NCBI GenBank assembly: GCA_050305515.1
Contig: JBNLFL010000002.1
Coordinates: 1-64,000 of the forward strand
Direction: 5' to 3'
DNA: 64,000 nucleotides
Source of the DNA: JAFGUB01 sp050305515
GTDB taxonomy: Bacteria; Campylobacterota; Campylobacteria; Campylobacterales; Sulfurimonadaceae
The notes under the pieces: model-generated
What the model was told of the DNA's origin: nothing
Databases searched by the model: none
The model's input: only the letters and a program-made list of their open reading frames with translations
Shown here: positions 18,206 through 26,979 of the stretch, piece by piece
How the letters are laid out: each line of letters begins with the position of its first letter
Numbering within the stretch: position 1 is the stretch's first letter
Made by a program: the position numbers and the translations under genes

Positions 18206-20133
18206 CTTTTGTGCATCCCGAATTTCTTTACCTGATGCTTCCGGCCATCATCATATTGTTCTTCTTTCTCATCACGGGCAGGGAAGAGCAGTATCAGCAC
18301 TTCTCCGAAGAGGTGCTCAAACGGTTGCAGGTGACCTCAAATACCTTGACACATCAGGCGCGCAACGCACTCTTTTTTCTGATGTTCGTCTCCCTGATCG
18401 TGGCACTCGCGCAACCGGTCATTGAAGATGGCAAGGTTAAGGTTAGGGCAAAAAGTGCCGACATCATGGTGGCACTCGATATCTCCGATTCGATGCTGGC
18501 TCAGGATATCTATCCGTCGCGTCTCGATGCCGCCAAACAGAAGCTGCTGGACCTGCTCGCGCTTGAACCGCAGGAGCGCATCGGCGTGATGGCGTTTGCC
18601 AAAGATGCCTATCTGGTCTCGCCTTTGAGTTTCGATCACCGCGCGGTGCGTTTTCTGATCAAGCAGCTCAGTACCGGCTCGATTACCGAGAAAGGCACCG
18701 ACTTCATCGGTCTGCTCAACAGTGCCGCCCATAGTTTCAAGGAAAATGACAACCGCTACCTTCTGATTCTCACCGACGGCGGGGACAGTGAAGAGTTTTC
18801 CAAAGAGATCGCACTGGCAAAAAAAGAGGGCATCCGCATTTTTGTGCTCGGTATGGGAACGCCTCAGGGAGCGCCCATCAAGCTCAGCGACGGCACCTTC
18901 ATTAAACAAAACGGCAACATCATTGTCAGCAAGCTTAACAGTGCCGTTGCCAAACTGGCTACGGAAACGGGCGGTGCCTATATCGAGTCGGTTACCTCTT
19001 CGCGGGACATCGAAGCGATGCTCTCCGAGATTGCTGCCAAAACGAAAAAACGTACGCTGACAGAGGAAGAGGTTCCGCTTTACATACCGCTCTTTTATTA
19101 TCCGCTCGGATTGGCCATGCTGCTGCTGATCATTGCCACCTCATCGATGTCCAAGCGGGAACGTCTGGTGATGCCGCATCTCTTTATTGCAGCAATATTG
19201 GGGTTGAATGCCACGCCCTCACACGCAGGTATTACCGATTTTATGACGCTTGATCAGGCGCGCAGCAGTTATGAAGCAGGCGATTACAACCAGAGCGCCG
19301 CGCTCTATGACGCCTACGCCGCCTCACATCCGAGTGCACAGAGCCGCTACAACCATGCCAACGCACTCTACAAACAGGGCAATTATGCCGAAGCGGCTAA
19401 AGCGTATGAAGAGATTCATACGGCCGATGAGGCATTGGAGTTCGAAGCGCTGCACAATCTGGGAAACAGTTACGCGAAACAGGGTGATAGCGCGTCGTTG
19501 AAAAAGGCACTTGATGCGTATGAAAAAGCACTTGCGCTTAAAGATGAGAAGCCGACACGCGAGAACTACGAAGCAGTGAAAAAAGCGCTTGAAGAACAGC
19601 AGAAGCAGCAGGACCAGCAAAACGACAAGCAGTGTGACAATCCTCAGGAAAATAAAAACGCCGACAAAAACAAGGATCAGAAGCCTTCCGATCAGGAGCA
19701 GCAGCAACAGCAGGACAAAAAGCAAAACGGCGATCAGGGAGAGCAGGACCAAAAACAGCAGCAAGAAGATGCCACTCCTGACCAAAAAGATAAAAACAGT
19801 GCCAATCAGCAACAAAAAGAGCAGCAACAGCAAAGCAGCGGTGCTTCGAGTTCCGATGCAGCACAACCCGAACCTGCAGAGGCCGAAAAACCTGAGCAGA
19901 AGTCGGATGAGTCCAAACAGAGTGAAGCGGCAAAGTCTGACGAGCAGAAAGATCAGAAGGAAGAGAAACAGCAGGCCATGAGTGCGCAGGAGGGTGAAGT
20001 GAATGAACAGATGAGTGAACGCGAAGCGCAGAAATGGCTGCAGCTGCTGCAGCAAAATCCGGTAGGACATCTCTACCGGCTGGAAAATCCATCCCAACCA
20101 CAGGAGCGAGACAGTGATGAAAAACCCTGGTAA
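18202..20133 (+). CDS. BatB/BatC fusion: VWA, TPR and Gln-rich tail (second bat locus)
   Basis: About 643 aa. N-terminal helices at about 8-24 and 53-70, a VWA domain with DISDS (93-97), helices near 290-335, then a TPR block (about 345-455, with RYNHANALYKQGNYAEAAKAYEEI and EALHNLGNSYAKQGD). A long Gln/Lys/Asp/Glu-rich disordered tail (about 470-620) follows. ATG 18202 is used (AAGGGGG upstream and ATGA overlap); GTG 18196 is less likely. The tail is much longer and richer in Gln than in the first locus. The C terminus again ends KPW. Confidence 0.88.
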   Translation: MTFVHPEFLYLMLPAIIILFFFLITGREEQYQHFSEEVLKRLQVTSNTLTHQARNALFFLMFVSLIVALAQPVIEDGKVKVRAKSADIMVALDISDSMLAQDIYPSRLDAAKQKLLDLLALEPQERIGVMAFAKDAYLVSPLSFDHRAVRFLIKQLSTGSITEKGTDFIGLLNSAAHSFKENDNRYLLILTDGGDSEEFSKEIALAKKEGIRIFVLGMGTPQGAPIKLSDGTFIKQNGNIIVSKLNSAVAKLATETGGAYIESVTSSRDIEAMLSEIAAKTKKRTLTEEEVPLYIPLFYYPLGLAMLLLIIATSSMSKRERLVMPHLFIAAILGLNATPSHAGITDFMTLDQARSSYEAGDYNQSAALYDAYAASHPSAQSRYNHANALYKQGNYAEAAKAYEEIHTADEALEFEALHNLGNSYAKQGDSASLKKALDAYEKALALKDEKPTRENYEAVKKALEEQQKQQDQQNDKQCDNPQENKNADKNKDQKPSDQEQQQQQDKKQNGDQGEQDQKQQQEDATPDQKDKNSANQQQKEQQQQSSGASSSDAAQPEPAEAEKPEQKSDESKQSEAAKSDEQKDQKEEKQQAMSAQEGEVNEQMSEREAQKWLQLLQQNPVGHLYRLENPSQPQERDSDEKPW

Positions 20134-21586
20134 GATAGCGCTAATACTGCTTTTTGCAGCTTCGCTGATGCATGCGGGCGTCACGGCTCAGGTCGATCAC
20201 AGCAGTGTGGTTCTCGGCGAGCGGGTCGTTTTGAACCTGAACATCAGCGGTGATGATTTTGAAGAGCCCGTACTCGACAAAATCTGCGGCAGTGATATCC
20301 TTTCAACCTCGCGCAGCACCAACATGCAGATCATCAACGGCAGCTACTCAAAAACCCAGATGATCAGTTACACCTTTATGCCGACCGCATCGTGTACGAT
20401 CGATCCGATTGCCGTCAAGGTTGATGGGAAATATGAGAGCAGCGATGCCTTGAAAGTCACGGTAAAACCTGCCGGCGCACTCAAAGACGCCCCCTTCATT
20501 CTGACCATGGAGAGTGAAAAACCGAGTGTCTATGTGGGGGAACCGTTTAAGGTCACCATTACGCTCAAACAGCGCCATAACGCCGAAGCGGTCGATTCGA
20601 AATTCGCGCCGCCGGAACTCAAGAATTTCTGGATCAAGGAGCAGCAGCAGGGACGCCGTTTCGAAGAGGGTGATTACTCGGTGACGAAGGTGGTTTATGT
20701 TGTCGCCGCGCAAAAAAGCGGGCCGCAGCAGATCGGTAGAGCGCAGCTTCAGGTGGCGACGCGCAGCCATTCACGCGATGCCTGGGGACAGTGGTTCCCG
20801 CAACTGCAGTGGCGCAGTTTTTTCTCCAACGAACTCTCCCTCGATGTCAAAGCGCTACCTCAGGGTGTCAATCTTGTCGGTGATTTTGCCATCACGGCGG
20901 AACTGGATAAAAAAGAGGTCAATGCCGGAGAACCGGTCAACCTGACGCTCAAAATCAGCGGCAAAGGTAATTTTGAAGATATCGGTTCGCTCAAACCTTC
21001 CATTCCCAATGTGAATATTTTCGAAGAAGATGCGACGACCAAAGGTTATATCGAACAGGATGTTTACCGGGGGACATGGCAGCAGAAAATGGCCTTTGTC
21101 GCCGATGGCGATTTTACGATTCCGCCTATTGAACTGCGCTATTTCGATACGGCGAGCGAGCAGATCAAAACCGTTAAGACCGGCGCTTTACATGTAACCG
21201 TTCGCGGCGGCGGTATGAAGAAAGCGCAGCAGGAGCTCAAGATTTCACGCGCATCGGACAATGAAAAAGCCGATCATGAGGCATCGGCCCCGGTTGCGGG
21301 GATGAGCAAGATGGCGGTGGCCGCCGCAACGGCAGGCGGATTTCTGGGAGGCATACTCATCATGCTGCTGCCATGGCGGCGTCTGCGTTTGGGCCGTGCC
21401 AAAGAGGGAAGCGAGCGCGTCAGCAGCAGTGACCACCGTGCCGCGCTTGCCGCTTTGATGCGTCATCTTGATGATCCCGAAGCCGCAGCGATGGTAGGCA
21501 AACTCGAAGCGAACCTTTATGAGGGCGCCGGTGAGACGATTGACAAAAAAGCCTTGAAGGCCCTTCTGAAACGTTACGGGCGCTAG
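20117..21586 (+). CDS. BatD-like oxygen tolerance protein (second bat locus)
   Basis: About 489 aa. Signal peptide (IALILLFAASLMHAG), several beta-sandwich modules such as VDHSSVVLGERVVLNLNISGDDFEEPVLD and AELDKKEVNAGEPVNLTLKISGKGNFEDIGSL, a transmembrane helix near 395-415, and a cytoplasmic helical tail (LAALMRHLDDPEAAAMVGKLEANLYEGAG). This is full-length BatD. Start could be GTG 20114, 7 bases from GGAG, or ATG 20117. It overlaps the previous gene by 17 bases and is the last gene of the operon, ending 3 bases from the convergent patatin gene. Confidence 0.87.
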   Translation: MKNPGKIALILLFAASLMHAGVTAQVDHSSVVLGERVVLNLNISGDDFEEPVLDKICGSDILSTSRSTNMQIINGSYSKTQMISYTFMPTASCTIDPIAVKVDGKYESSDALKVTVKPAGALKDAPFILTMESEKPSVYVGEPFKVTITLKQRHNAEAVDSKFAPPELKNFWIKEQQQGRRFEEGDYSVTKVVYVVAAQKSGPQQIGRAQLQVATRSHSRDAWGQWFPQLQWRSFFSNELSLDVKALPQGVNLVGDFAITAELDKKEVNAGEPVNLTLKISGKGNFEDIGSLKPSIPNVNIFEEDATTKGYIEQDVYRGTWQQKMAFVADGDFTIPPIELRYFDTASEQIKTVKTGALHVTVRGGGMKKAQQELKISRASDNEKADHEASAPVAGMSKMAVAAATAGGFLGGILIMLLPWRRLRLGRAKEGSERVSSSDHRAALAALMRHLDDPEAAAMVGKLEANLYEGAGETIDKKALKALLKRYGR

Positions 21587-21589
21587 CGC

Positions 21590-22480
21590 TCAGCGGTCGT
21601 AGCGCTCGAGCGATTCGCACGTCCAGTAGGCGCCGCTTTCAATCAGTGCCTCGGCTTTGTAAAATTCGTACGCTTTACAGATGTTCGCGGGGATGTCGAT
21701 GAGGATGTCGGGCGGATAGGCGGCCAGGCGGTATCGGGCGATGGCGGACTGCATCACGTCGAAGCTTCCGAGCAGAACATCGGAGAGCGTCGCGTGTTTC
21801 TCTTTCTGTGTTGATTCGAGCCCAAGCAGTTCGGATGTCTGCTGCAGGAAGTTTTCAATCTCCCGGCGCACTTTTCCCGTACGCTTCTCCTTTACATGTA
21901 ACGCGGCCGGACCGAGCGGATCATGCCGTTCATGCCCCGAAAGGTTGACGGCGATCGTCAGCAGTTCGCTGTTGTGCGTTGCCGGGGCAATAGGCAGCGG
22001 ATTGAGCAGTCCGCCATCCACCAGCAGCGCATCTCCGATGCGATGCGGGGTAAAAAGGCCCGGAACGGCGATGGAAGCGCGGATGGCATCAAAAAGTTCT
22101 CCCCGTGCCAGCCAGACCTCCTTGCCGTGATTGAGATCGGTAGCCACGGCGGTAAAAGGGATCTCAAGCGTTTCGATGGTGTGCGAACCTATGACGGAGC
22201 GGAGTTCGTTCATGATCTTGTCGCCCTTCATAATGCCGTTTTTCGAGCGCAGTGAAATATCAAGAAAGCGCAGGACGTCGAGTTCGCTGAGTTCGAGCAC
22301 CCATTGGGTATAGGCATCGAGCTTTCCGGCTGCGTAAAAGCCTCCGATCAGGGCACCGATGGAACATCCTACCAAAGAACGTATCTCATATCCCTGCCGT
22401 TCGAGTTCCCTGATAACGCCGATATGGGCGAGACCTCTGGCGGCCCCGCTGCCAAGGATAAGGTTGATGGCTTTGGACAT
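21590..22480 (-). CDS. Patatin-like phospholipase (RssA-like)
   Basis: 296 aa. The glycine-rich oxyanion segment GSGAARGLAHIG lies near residue 9, the nucleophile elbow GCSIG near 38-42, and the catalytic Asp motif VDGGLLNPLP near 155, giving the Ser-Asp dyad of patatins. ATG 22480 has AAAGGAG 6 bases upstream. Cytoplasmic, with probable lipid acyl hydrolase activity on an unknown substrate. It is alone on the minus strand, convergent with the bat operon. Confidence 0.88.
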   Translation of the reverse strand: MSKAINLILGSGAARGLAHIGVIRELERQGYEIRSLVGCSIGALIGGFYAAGKLDAYTQWVLELSELDVLRFLDISLRSKNGIMKGDKIMNELRSVIGSHTIETLEIPFTAVATDLNHGKEVWLARGELFDAIRASIAVPGLFTPHRIGDALLVDGGLLNPLPIAPATHNSELLTIAVNLSGHERHDPLGPAALHVKEKRTGKVRREIENFLQQTSELLGLESTQKEKHATLSDVLLGSFDVMQSAIARYRLAAYPPDILIDIPANICKAYEFYKAEALIESGAYWTCESLERYDR

Positions 22481-22656
22481 ACGCAGCTCCTTTATTTTTT
22501 TTCTGGAGAAATCATATTGTGCCATGTTTACATGTAGAAACGGTTTTCCGCATAAGCGTAACGCTTCACATCGGGAAAAAACGCTGTGACGGGGAAAGGG
22601 CAATATATAAATAAAATTTATGTAAAATACTCAAAGAAGCCTTTTTCAGGAGTGAA

Positions 22657-23061
22657 ATGATGCGAATGATTTTCTATAGCGCGCTGCTTGCGGTACTCGC
22701 TGCCGCCGATACCTATACCGATACGAAGAACGGATTAATGTGGCAGGATAATCCTGCGGCCATGAACCTCAAAGGGGACTGGGACGAAGCGATGGCGTAT
22801 TGCAAAAGCCTCGAACTTGGAGGATTCTCGGACTGGCGTCTTCCCGGAGTGCAGGAGCTCTATACGCTTGTCGATATCAACCGCGACGATCCTGCAATTA
22901 CGACCAGTATCAAATACTCCATCGGGGAAGATTACTGGAGCAGTTCGGTCTGTGTCTCCGATCTTTCGGATGCATGGCTGGTCTATTTTGAAGACGGCGG
23001 TGTCAACCACTATGCCAAATCGCGTGACCGCCATGTCCGTTGCGTGCGCACACTGAAGTGA
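22657..23061 (+). CDS. Secreted DUF1566 (Lcl C-terminal-like) protein
   Basis: 134 aa. A signal peptide (IFYSALLAVLAAA) precedes a single DUF1566/Lcl_C module with its hallmarks: DTKNGLMWQDN, W-x-A-YC-x-L-GG-DWRLPxxxEL and YWSSS followed by DAWLVYFEDGG and RCVR at the end. CAGGAG lies a few bases before ATG. The module is common in surface proteins; its ligand is not known. Confidence 0.82.
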   Translation: MMRMIFYSALLAVLAAADTYTDTKNGLMWQDNPAAMNLKGDWDEAMAYCKSLELGGFSDWRLPGVQELYTLVDINRDDPAITTSIKYSIGEDYWSSSVCVSDLSDAWLVYFEDGGVNHYAKSRDRHVRCVRTLK

Positions 23062-23155
23062 TTCAGGCGTTAATCGCGTAACATAGCGTGATGTCATACG
23101 CTCATTGCAAGGGGTGTAACGGATTTGAATTTGTAATAATTTGGAAAGGGGAAAG

Positions 23156-23995
23156 TCAGGAGAAGATTTCCTGAAGGCGGTTGGCGTTTTTCATGCGCTC
23201 GTGCAGCAGGGAATAGTCCCCTTTTTTAATAGCCGTCTTGATGTGCGAGAGTTCCATTTCAAACCGTTCGATTGCTTCGATGACGTTGTCACCGTTTTGT
23301 CGGAAAATATCTTCCCACATATTGGGAGAGCTCTTTGCCAGACGGCTCATGGAACGAAAACCCCCGGCGGCGAGTGTGAGAATGTTCTCCTTGTCTTCCT
23401 GACCCAAAACGGCGTTGGCGATAGAATAGGAGATGGCGTGCGGCATGTGGCTGATGAAAGCGGCATGGCGGTCGTGCTCATGGGCATGCATGTAGTGCAG
23501 CCGCATTCTGAGTGCCGAAAAGAGACGTACTGCAACCTCCTGCTGATGTTTCCCGCTCTGCTCCAGATCGCACAGAACCACGACCTGATCTTCATAAAGT
23601 TTTTCTACGGCAGCTTTGGGCCCGAAGTTTTCCGTACCGGTCATGGGGTGTGCGGCAACAAAATTTTTTCGGATGGCGGGCGGTACCGCCTTGACGATAA
23701 CCTCTTTGGTACTTCCCATATCGATGATTGTGGTATGTGAAGCGACAGATTCGAGCTGTTGCAAAGTGGCAATCACACCATTGACCGGTACGGCAAGCAG
23801 TATGATGTCGCACGCCGTAATGGCATTGAAGTCGACGATGCGCTCCACCAGTCCAAGCTCCAATGCCTCTTTTTGATGAGAGGGGTTGTGGTCATGCCCG
23901 ACAATGGAGTCGATAAACGGGATGCTTTTGGCACTCAGAGCCAGCGATCCGCCCATCAACCCGAGGCCGATAATTCCAAGCGTCATCTTCTGCAT
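23156..23995 (-). CDS. tyrA: Prephenate dehydrogenase
   Basis: 279 aa. NAD-binding GLGLMGGS (10-17) opens the Rossmann fold. ILLAVPVNGVIATLQQL, IIDMGSTKEVIVKAV, FVAAHPMTGTENFGP and FISHMPHAISYSIAN are TyrA motifs. It converts prephenate to 4-hydroxyphenylpyruvate in tyrosine synthesis. ATG 23995 has an excellent GAGGAGGT ribosome site; the open frame upstream of it is ignored. A TTACATGTAA copy lies 32 bases upstream, between this gene and bamA. Confidence 0.92.
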   Translation of the reverse strand: MQKMTLGIIGLGLMGGSLALSAKSIPFIDSIVGHDHNPSHQKEALELGLVERIVDFNAITACDIILLAVPVNGVIATLQQLESVASHTTIIDMGSTKEVIVKAVPPAIRKNFVAAHPMTGTENFGPKAAVEKLYEDQVVVLCDLEQSGKHQQEVAVRLFSALRMRLHYMHAHEHDRHAAFISHMPHAISYSIANAVLGQEDKENILTLAAGGFRSMSRLAKSSPNMWEDIFRQNGDNVIEAIERFEMELSHIKTAIKKGDYSLLHERMKNANRLQEIFS

Positions 23996-24120
23996 ATTAC
24001 CTCCTCTCAGGTTTGGTTGCGACATCTTACATGTAAATCTGTTAGAAAAGCCTTGATATTTACGCAATATTAATCCGCTTATCGCTAAAATTTGCCCTAT
24101 TTTCGAGCCGGGATGCGCAT

Positions 24121-26400
24121 TTGAGACACTTTTTTTGGTCACTGCTGACACTTTTTTGGGCGCTGCAACTGCAGGCAACCACCATTACCGCGATTCATTT
24201 TGACGGGATGGTTCATATCTCGGAAGAGGTTGCCAAGCGGATGCTCGGCTTTGAAGTGGGGGATGCCATTGATCCCAAAGCAGTTGATGAAGCTGTCAAA
24301 ACTTTCTTTAAGCAGGGCTATTTTTCGGACATCCGGGTTGAAGCCGACGGCGGTGTCGTAACATTTTATTTTAAAGAGAAGCCGATCATCTCCAAGATCG
24401 AGATGAAAGGGTATAAAGAGAATGACGAAGAGGCCCAGCAGGCACTGCTCCAGATCAAAAAAGGGGCGCTTTACGATGAAAAGCGTCTTGAAGCGGTCAA
24501 AAAACGGATTATTGACGCGCTAAGCGAGACGGGCAAGATTGACTCGGTTGTCGAAATCGAGACGGAGCATCTCGATAACGGTAGTGTCAAAGTGACGTTT
24601 CTGGTCAACGAGGGCGAGAACATCATTATTGAAAAGCTCGATTACAGCGGTGTCAAAGGGTTGGAGACCTCGCAGTTCGATGAGGTCATCGCCAATAAGG
24701 AACACCAGTTCATGGGGTGGTTCTGGGGGCGTAACGACGGAAAGATGCAGCTTTCTCAGATGCAGTACGACCCGCTGCGCATACGCGACTTTTACATGCA
24801 GTACGGCTATCTCGATGCAAAGGTTGACGAACCGTTTGTCCGTGTCGATTTCGACCATTACACGGCAGACATGAGCTATCAGGTGGTCGAGGGCGATGTT
24901 TACCGTGTCAGCGACATTGTACTGCTGCAGCGGCATGAAGTGATTGACGATGCCCTGCTGCGCGAGGTCGTCAAACTCCGCAAAAACGAAGCGTTCAACA
25001 TCAAAACGTTCCGCGAAGACTCCGAACGCATCAAAACACAGATCGCCGATCTGGGATACGCCTTTGTTCAGGTTGTTCCGGATTTGCGAAAAGACAAGGA
25101 GACCCAGAGCGTCGAAGTCGTTTATGCGATTGATCCGGGCGAAAAAGTGCACATCCGCAACGTCATTATTTCCGGGAACAACCGTACGCTTGACCGCATC
25201 ATCCGCCGCGAGCTCTATCTGGCTCCGGGCGACCTGTACAATCTGACCGATCTGAAAGATTCACGCAACGCGCTCGGACGCACCGGTTATTTCGAAAACA
25301 CGACCATTGAAGAGAAACGTATCGACGCCCAGACGATTGATCTGATTGTCAAGAGCAAAGAGGCACCGACAGGAAACATCCAGCTTGGCGGCGGATACGG
25401 CAGTTACGGCGGTATTTTGCTCAGCGTCGGCGTGAACGACCGCAATATTTTCGGTTCGGGCATCAATGTGGGTGTCCAGCTCGAACGCTCGCAGATGAGC
25501 GAGAACTACTCGTTCAACATCTCCAATCCGCGCCTGAACGATTCGGACTTCAGCGGTAACTTCTCGATTTATAAAAGCCGCTACGACTACAATGACTACA
25601 CGGTCAACACCGAAGGCGTCAGCGTCGGAACCGGACACCGTTTCACCCGTCACATCACAGGCTATCTGGGGTATACCTATGCGGATAACGGCTATGACAA
25701 TTTCGGTTCGAGCGTTTTTGACAGCTACTATTCGATCTTTTTCGAGAGTTATGCGAAAAGCTCGGTTACGGTAAGTGCGACGTTTGATAATACGGACGAC
25801 TACTATCTGCCGCGCGAAGGTTTCATTGCTTCGCAGAGTTTTGAACGCGGCGGTCTGGGCGGAGATGCCGAGTTTTTCAAAAGCCGTACCAATTTTGCAG
25901 CGTATCAGGGACTGAATGAATGGCTGGGCGCGGATATCATCTTCCGCTACAAAGCCCGTTACAATCATGTCACCGACCTGGGGTATCTGCCGATCGCCGA
26001 ACGCTTCTACATGGGGGGAATCCGTTCGGTACGCGGGTATGAATCCTACTCGCTCTCTCCAAGTTATGTGGATGAGAATGGCGTCACGCGCCGCATGGGC
26101 GGAACGCAGACCTTCTCGAATAACTTCGAGCTGAGCTTTCCGCTGCTGCCCAAAGCGAAAATGCGGGTTGCGGCATTCTATGACTGGGGCTGGATTTACG
26201 GAAAGGTTCCGGAGCATGTCGCCTACCACAATATTCCGACACCCGGAAACGAGCAGGAGATCAGCCGCTCTTCCTACGGTGCGGCGCTGGAGTGGTTCTC
26301 TCCCATGGGGCCGATCCAGTTTGTCTATGCGACGCCGATCGATCCGCAGAAGGGTGATCGCAAGTCCTACTTTGAATTTACCATCGGACAAAGGTTTTGA
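24121..26400 (+). CDS. bamA: Outer membrane protein assembly factor BamA
   Basis: 759 aa. Signal peptide (FFWSLLTLFWALQLQA), then POTRA domains (about 20-345, for example ITAIHFDGMVHISEEVAKRMLGFEVGDAID and VHIRNVIISGNNRTLDRIIRRELYLAPGD), then an Omp85 beta-barrel ending in FTIGQRF with terminal Phe. VRGYESYSLSP is the conserved loop L6 VRGF/Y motif. It folds and inserts outer-membrane proteins. The start is TTG with GGGA upstream; no better start fits. It overlaps the lipoprotein gene by one base. Confidence 0.95.
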   Translation: MRHFFWSLLTLFWALQLQATTITAIHFDGMVHISEEVAKRMLGFEVGDAIDPKAVDEAVKTFFKQGYFSDIRVEADGGVVTFYFKEKPIISKIEMKGYKENDEEAQQALLQIKKGALYDEKRLEAVKKRIIDALSETGKIDSVVEIETEHLDNGSVKVTFLVNEGENIIIEKLDYSGVKGLETSQFDEVIANKEHQFMGWFWGRNDGKMQLSQMQYDPLRIRDFYMQYGYLDAKVDEPFVRVDFDHYTADMSYQVVEGDVYRVSDIVLLQRHEVIDDALLREVVKLRKNEAFNIKTFREDSERIKTQIADLGYAFVQVVPDLRKDKETQSVEVVYAIDPGEKVHIRNVIISGNNRTLDRIIRRELYLAPGDLYNLTDLKDSRNALGRTGYFENTTIEEKRIDAQTIDLIVKSKEAPTGNIQLGGGYGSYGGILLSVGVNDRNIFGSGINVGVQLERSQMSENYSFNISNPRLNDSDFSGNFSIYKSRYDYNDYTVNTEGVSVGTGHRFTRHITGYLGYTYADNGYDNFGSSVFDSYYSIFFESYAKSSVTVSATFDNTDDYYLPREGFIASQSFERGGLGGDAEFFKSRTNFAAYQGLNEWLGADIIFRYKARYNHVTDLGYLPIAERFYMGGIRSVRGYESYSLSPSYVDENGVTRRMGGTQTFSNNFELSFPLLPKAKMRVAAFYDWGWIYGKVPEHVAYHNIPTPGNEQEISRSSYGAALEWFSPMGPIQFVYATPIDPQKGDRKSYFEFTIGQRF

Positions 26401-26969
26401 TGATGCCCTACCTCCTCGCTGCAATAACGCTATTAAGCACGTTTCTTTTTTCCGGTTGCGGTATCGGCAGCAATCTGACCGAATCGAACGTAACCCTTTC
26501 CATCCGTGTTTCCGCACTCACGTACATACGTGACAACAACGAAACCAATGAGACGATCTGTACGATAGGCGCGGGCAGCTGTTCCTACGTCAGCGGCGGA
26601 CGCTGGGACTATTATGATGCAAACATCACCGGGATGCGGATCGTGGAGAAGGGCATGTACCTGACATCGGACGGCAACTGCAGCATTTCCATTGATGAAA
26701 ACGCTACCGCACCGACGCTCAAAGCGCCGATGAAGGAGACGGTCGGCAGCCGTTACGGCTACATCAATGTCAATCCGTTTACGACGCTGCTGGTTGATGG
26801 CAACTATTCGCTCGAAGAGCTGCGTGTGCGTTTTGCAACGGCGGCATCCATTGATGAAGACTTTAATTTCGATACCGTCTCCACCCGCCATGACAAAGAT
26901 TACCTTGAGAGTGATCTTACCCCGGAGATCTGCGAAGCACTCGAAGAGGTGATACAACTTCAGAACTAA
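26400..26969 (+). CDS. Lipoprotein of unknown function downstream of bamA
   Basis: About 189 aa. A lipoprotein signal peptide ends LFSGC, with the Cys near residue 19. The mature part has two Cys (CTIGAGSC) near 50-56 and a Thr/Asn-rich region without a family I recognise. The ATG overlaps the bamA stop (TGATG), so it is translationally coupled to bamA. An accessory role in outer-membrane assembly is possible but unproven; it does not resemble BamD. Confidence 0.7.
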   Translation: MMPYLLAAITLLSTFLFSGCGIGSNLTESNVTLSIRVSALTYIRDNNETNETICTIGAGSCSYVSGGRWDYYDANITGMRIVEKGMYLTSDGNCSISIDENATAPTLKAPMKETVGSRYGYINVNPFTTLLVDGNYSLEELRVRFATAASIDEDFNFDTVSTRHDKDYLESDLTPEICEALEEVIQLQN

Positions 26970-26979
26970 GGAGCGCCTT

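Noticed and set aside
19324..20184. Long minus-strand frame full of Leu/Phe/Val resembling a membrane protein
   Set aside because: It is antisense to the Gln/Lys/Glu-rich tail of the BatB/C-like gene; composition explains it and there is no start signal.
23107..23121. 15-mer GCAAGGGGTGTAACG repeated exactly at 32266-32280
   Set aside because: Both are intergenic, but one or two chance 15-mer pairs are expected in 64 kb and no further copy was seen.
25261..26517. 418-codon minus-strand frame
   Set aside because: Antisense shadow of bamA with no recognisable domain or ribosome site.
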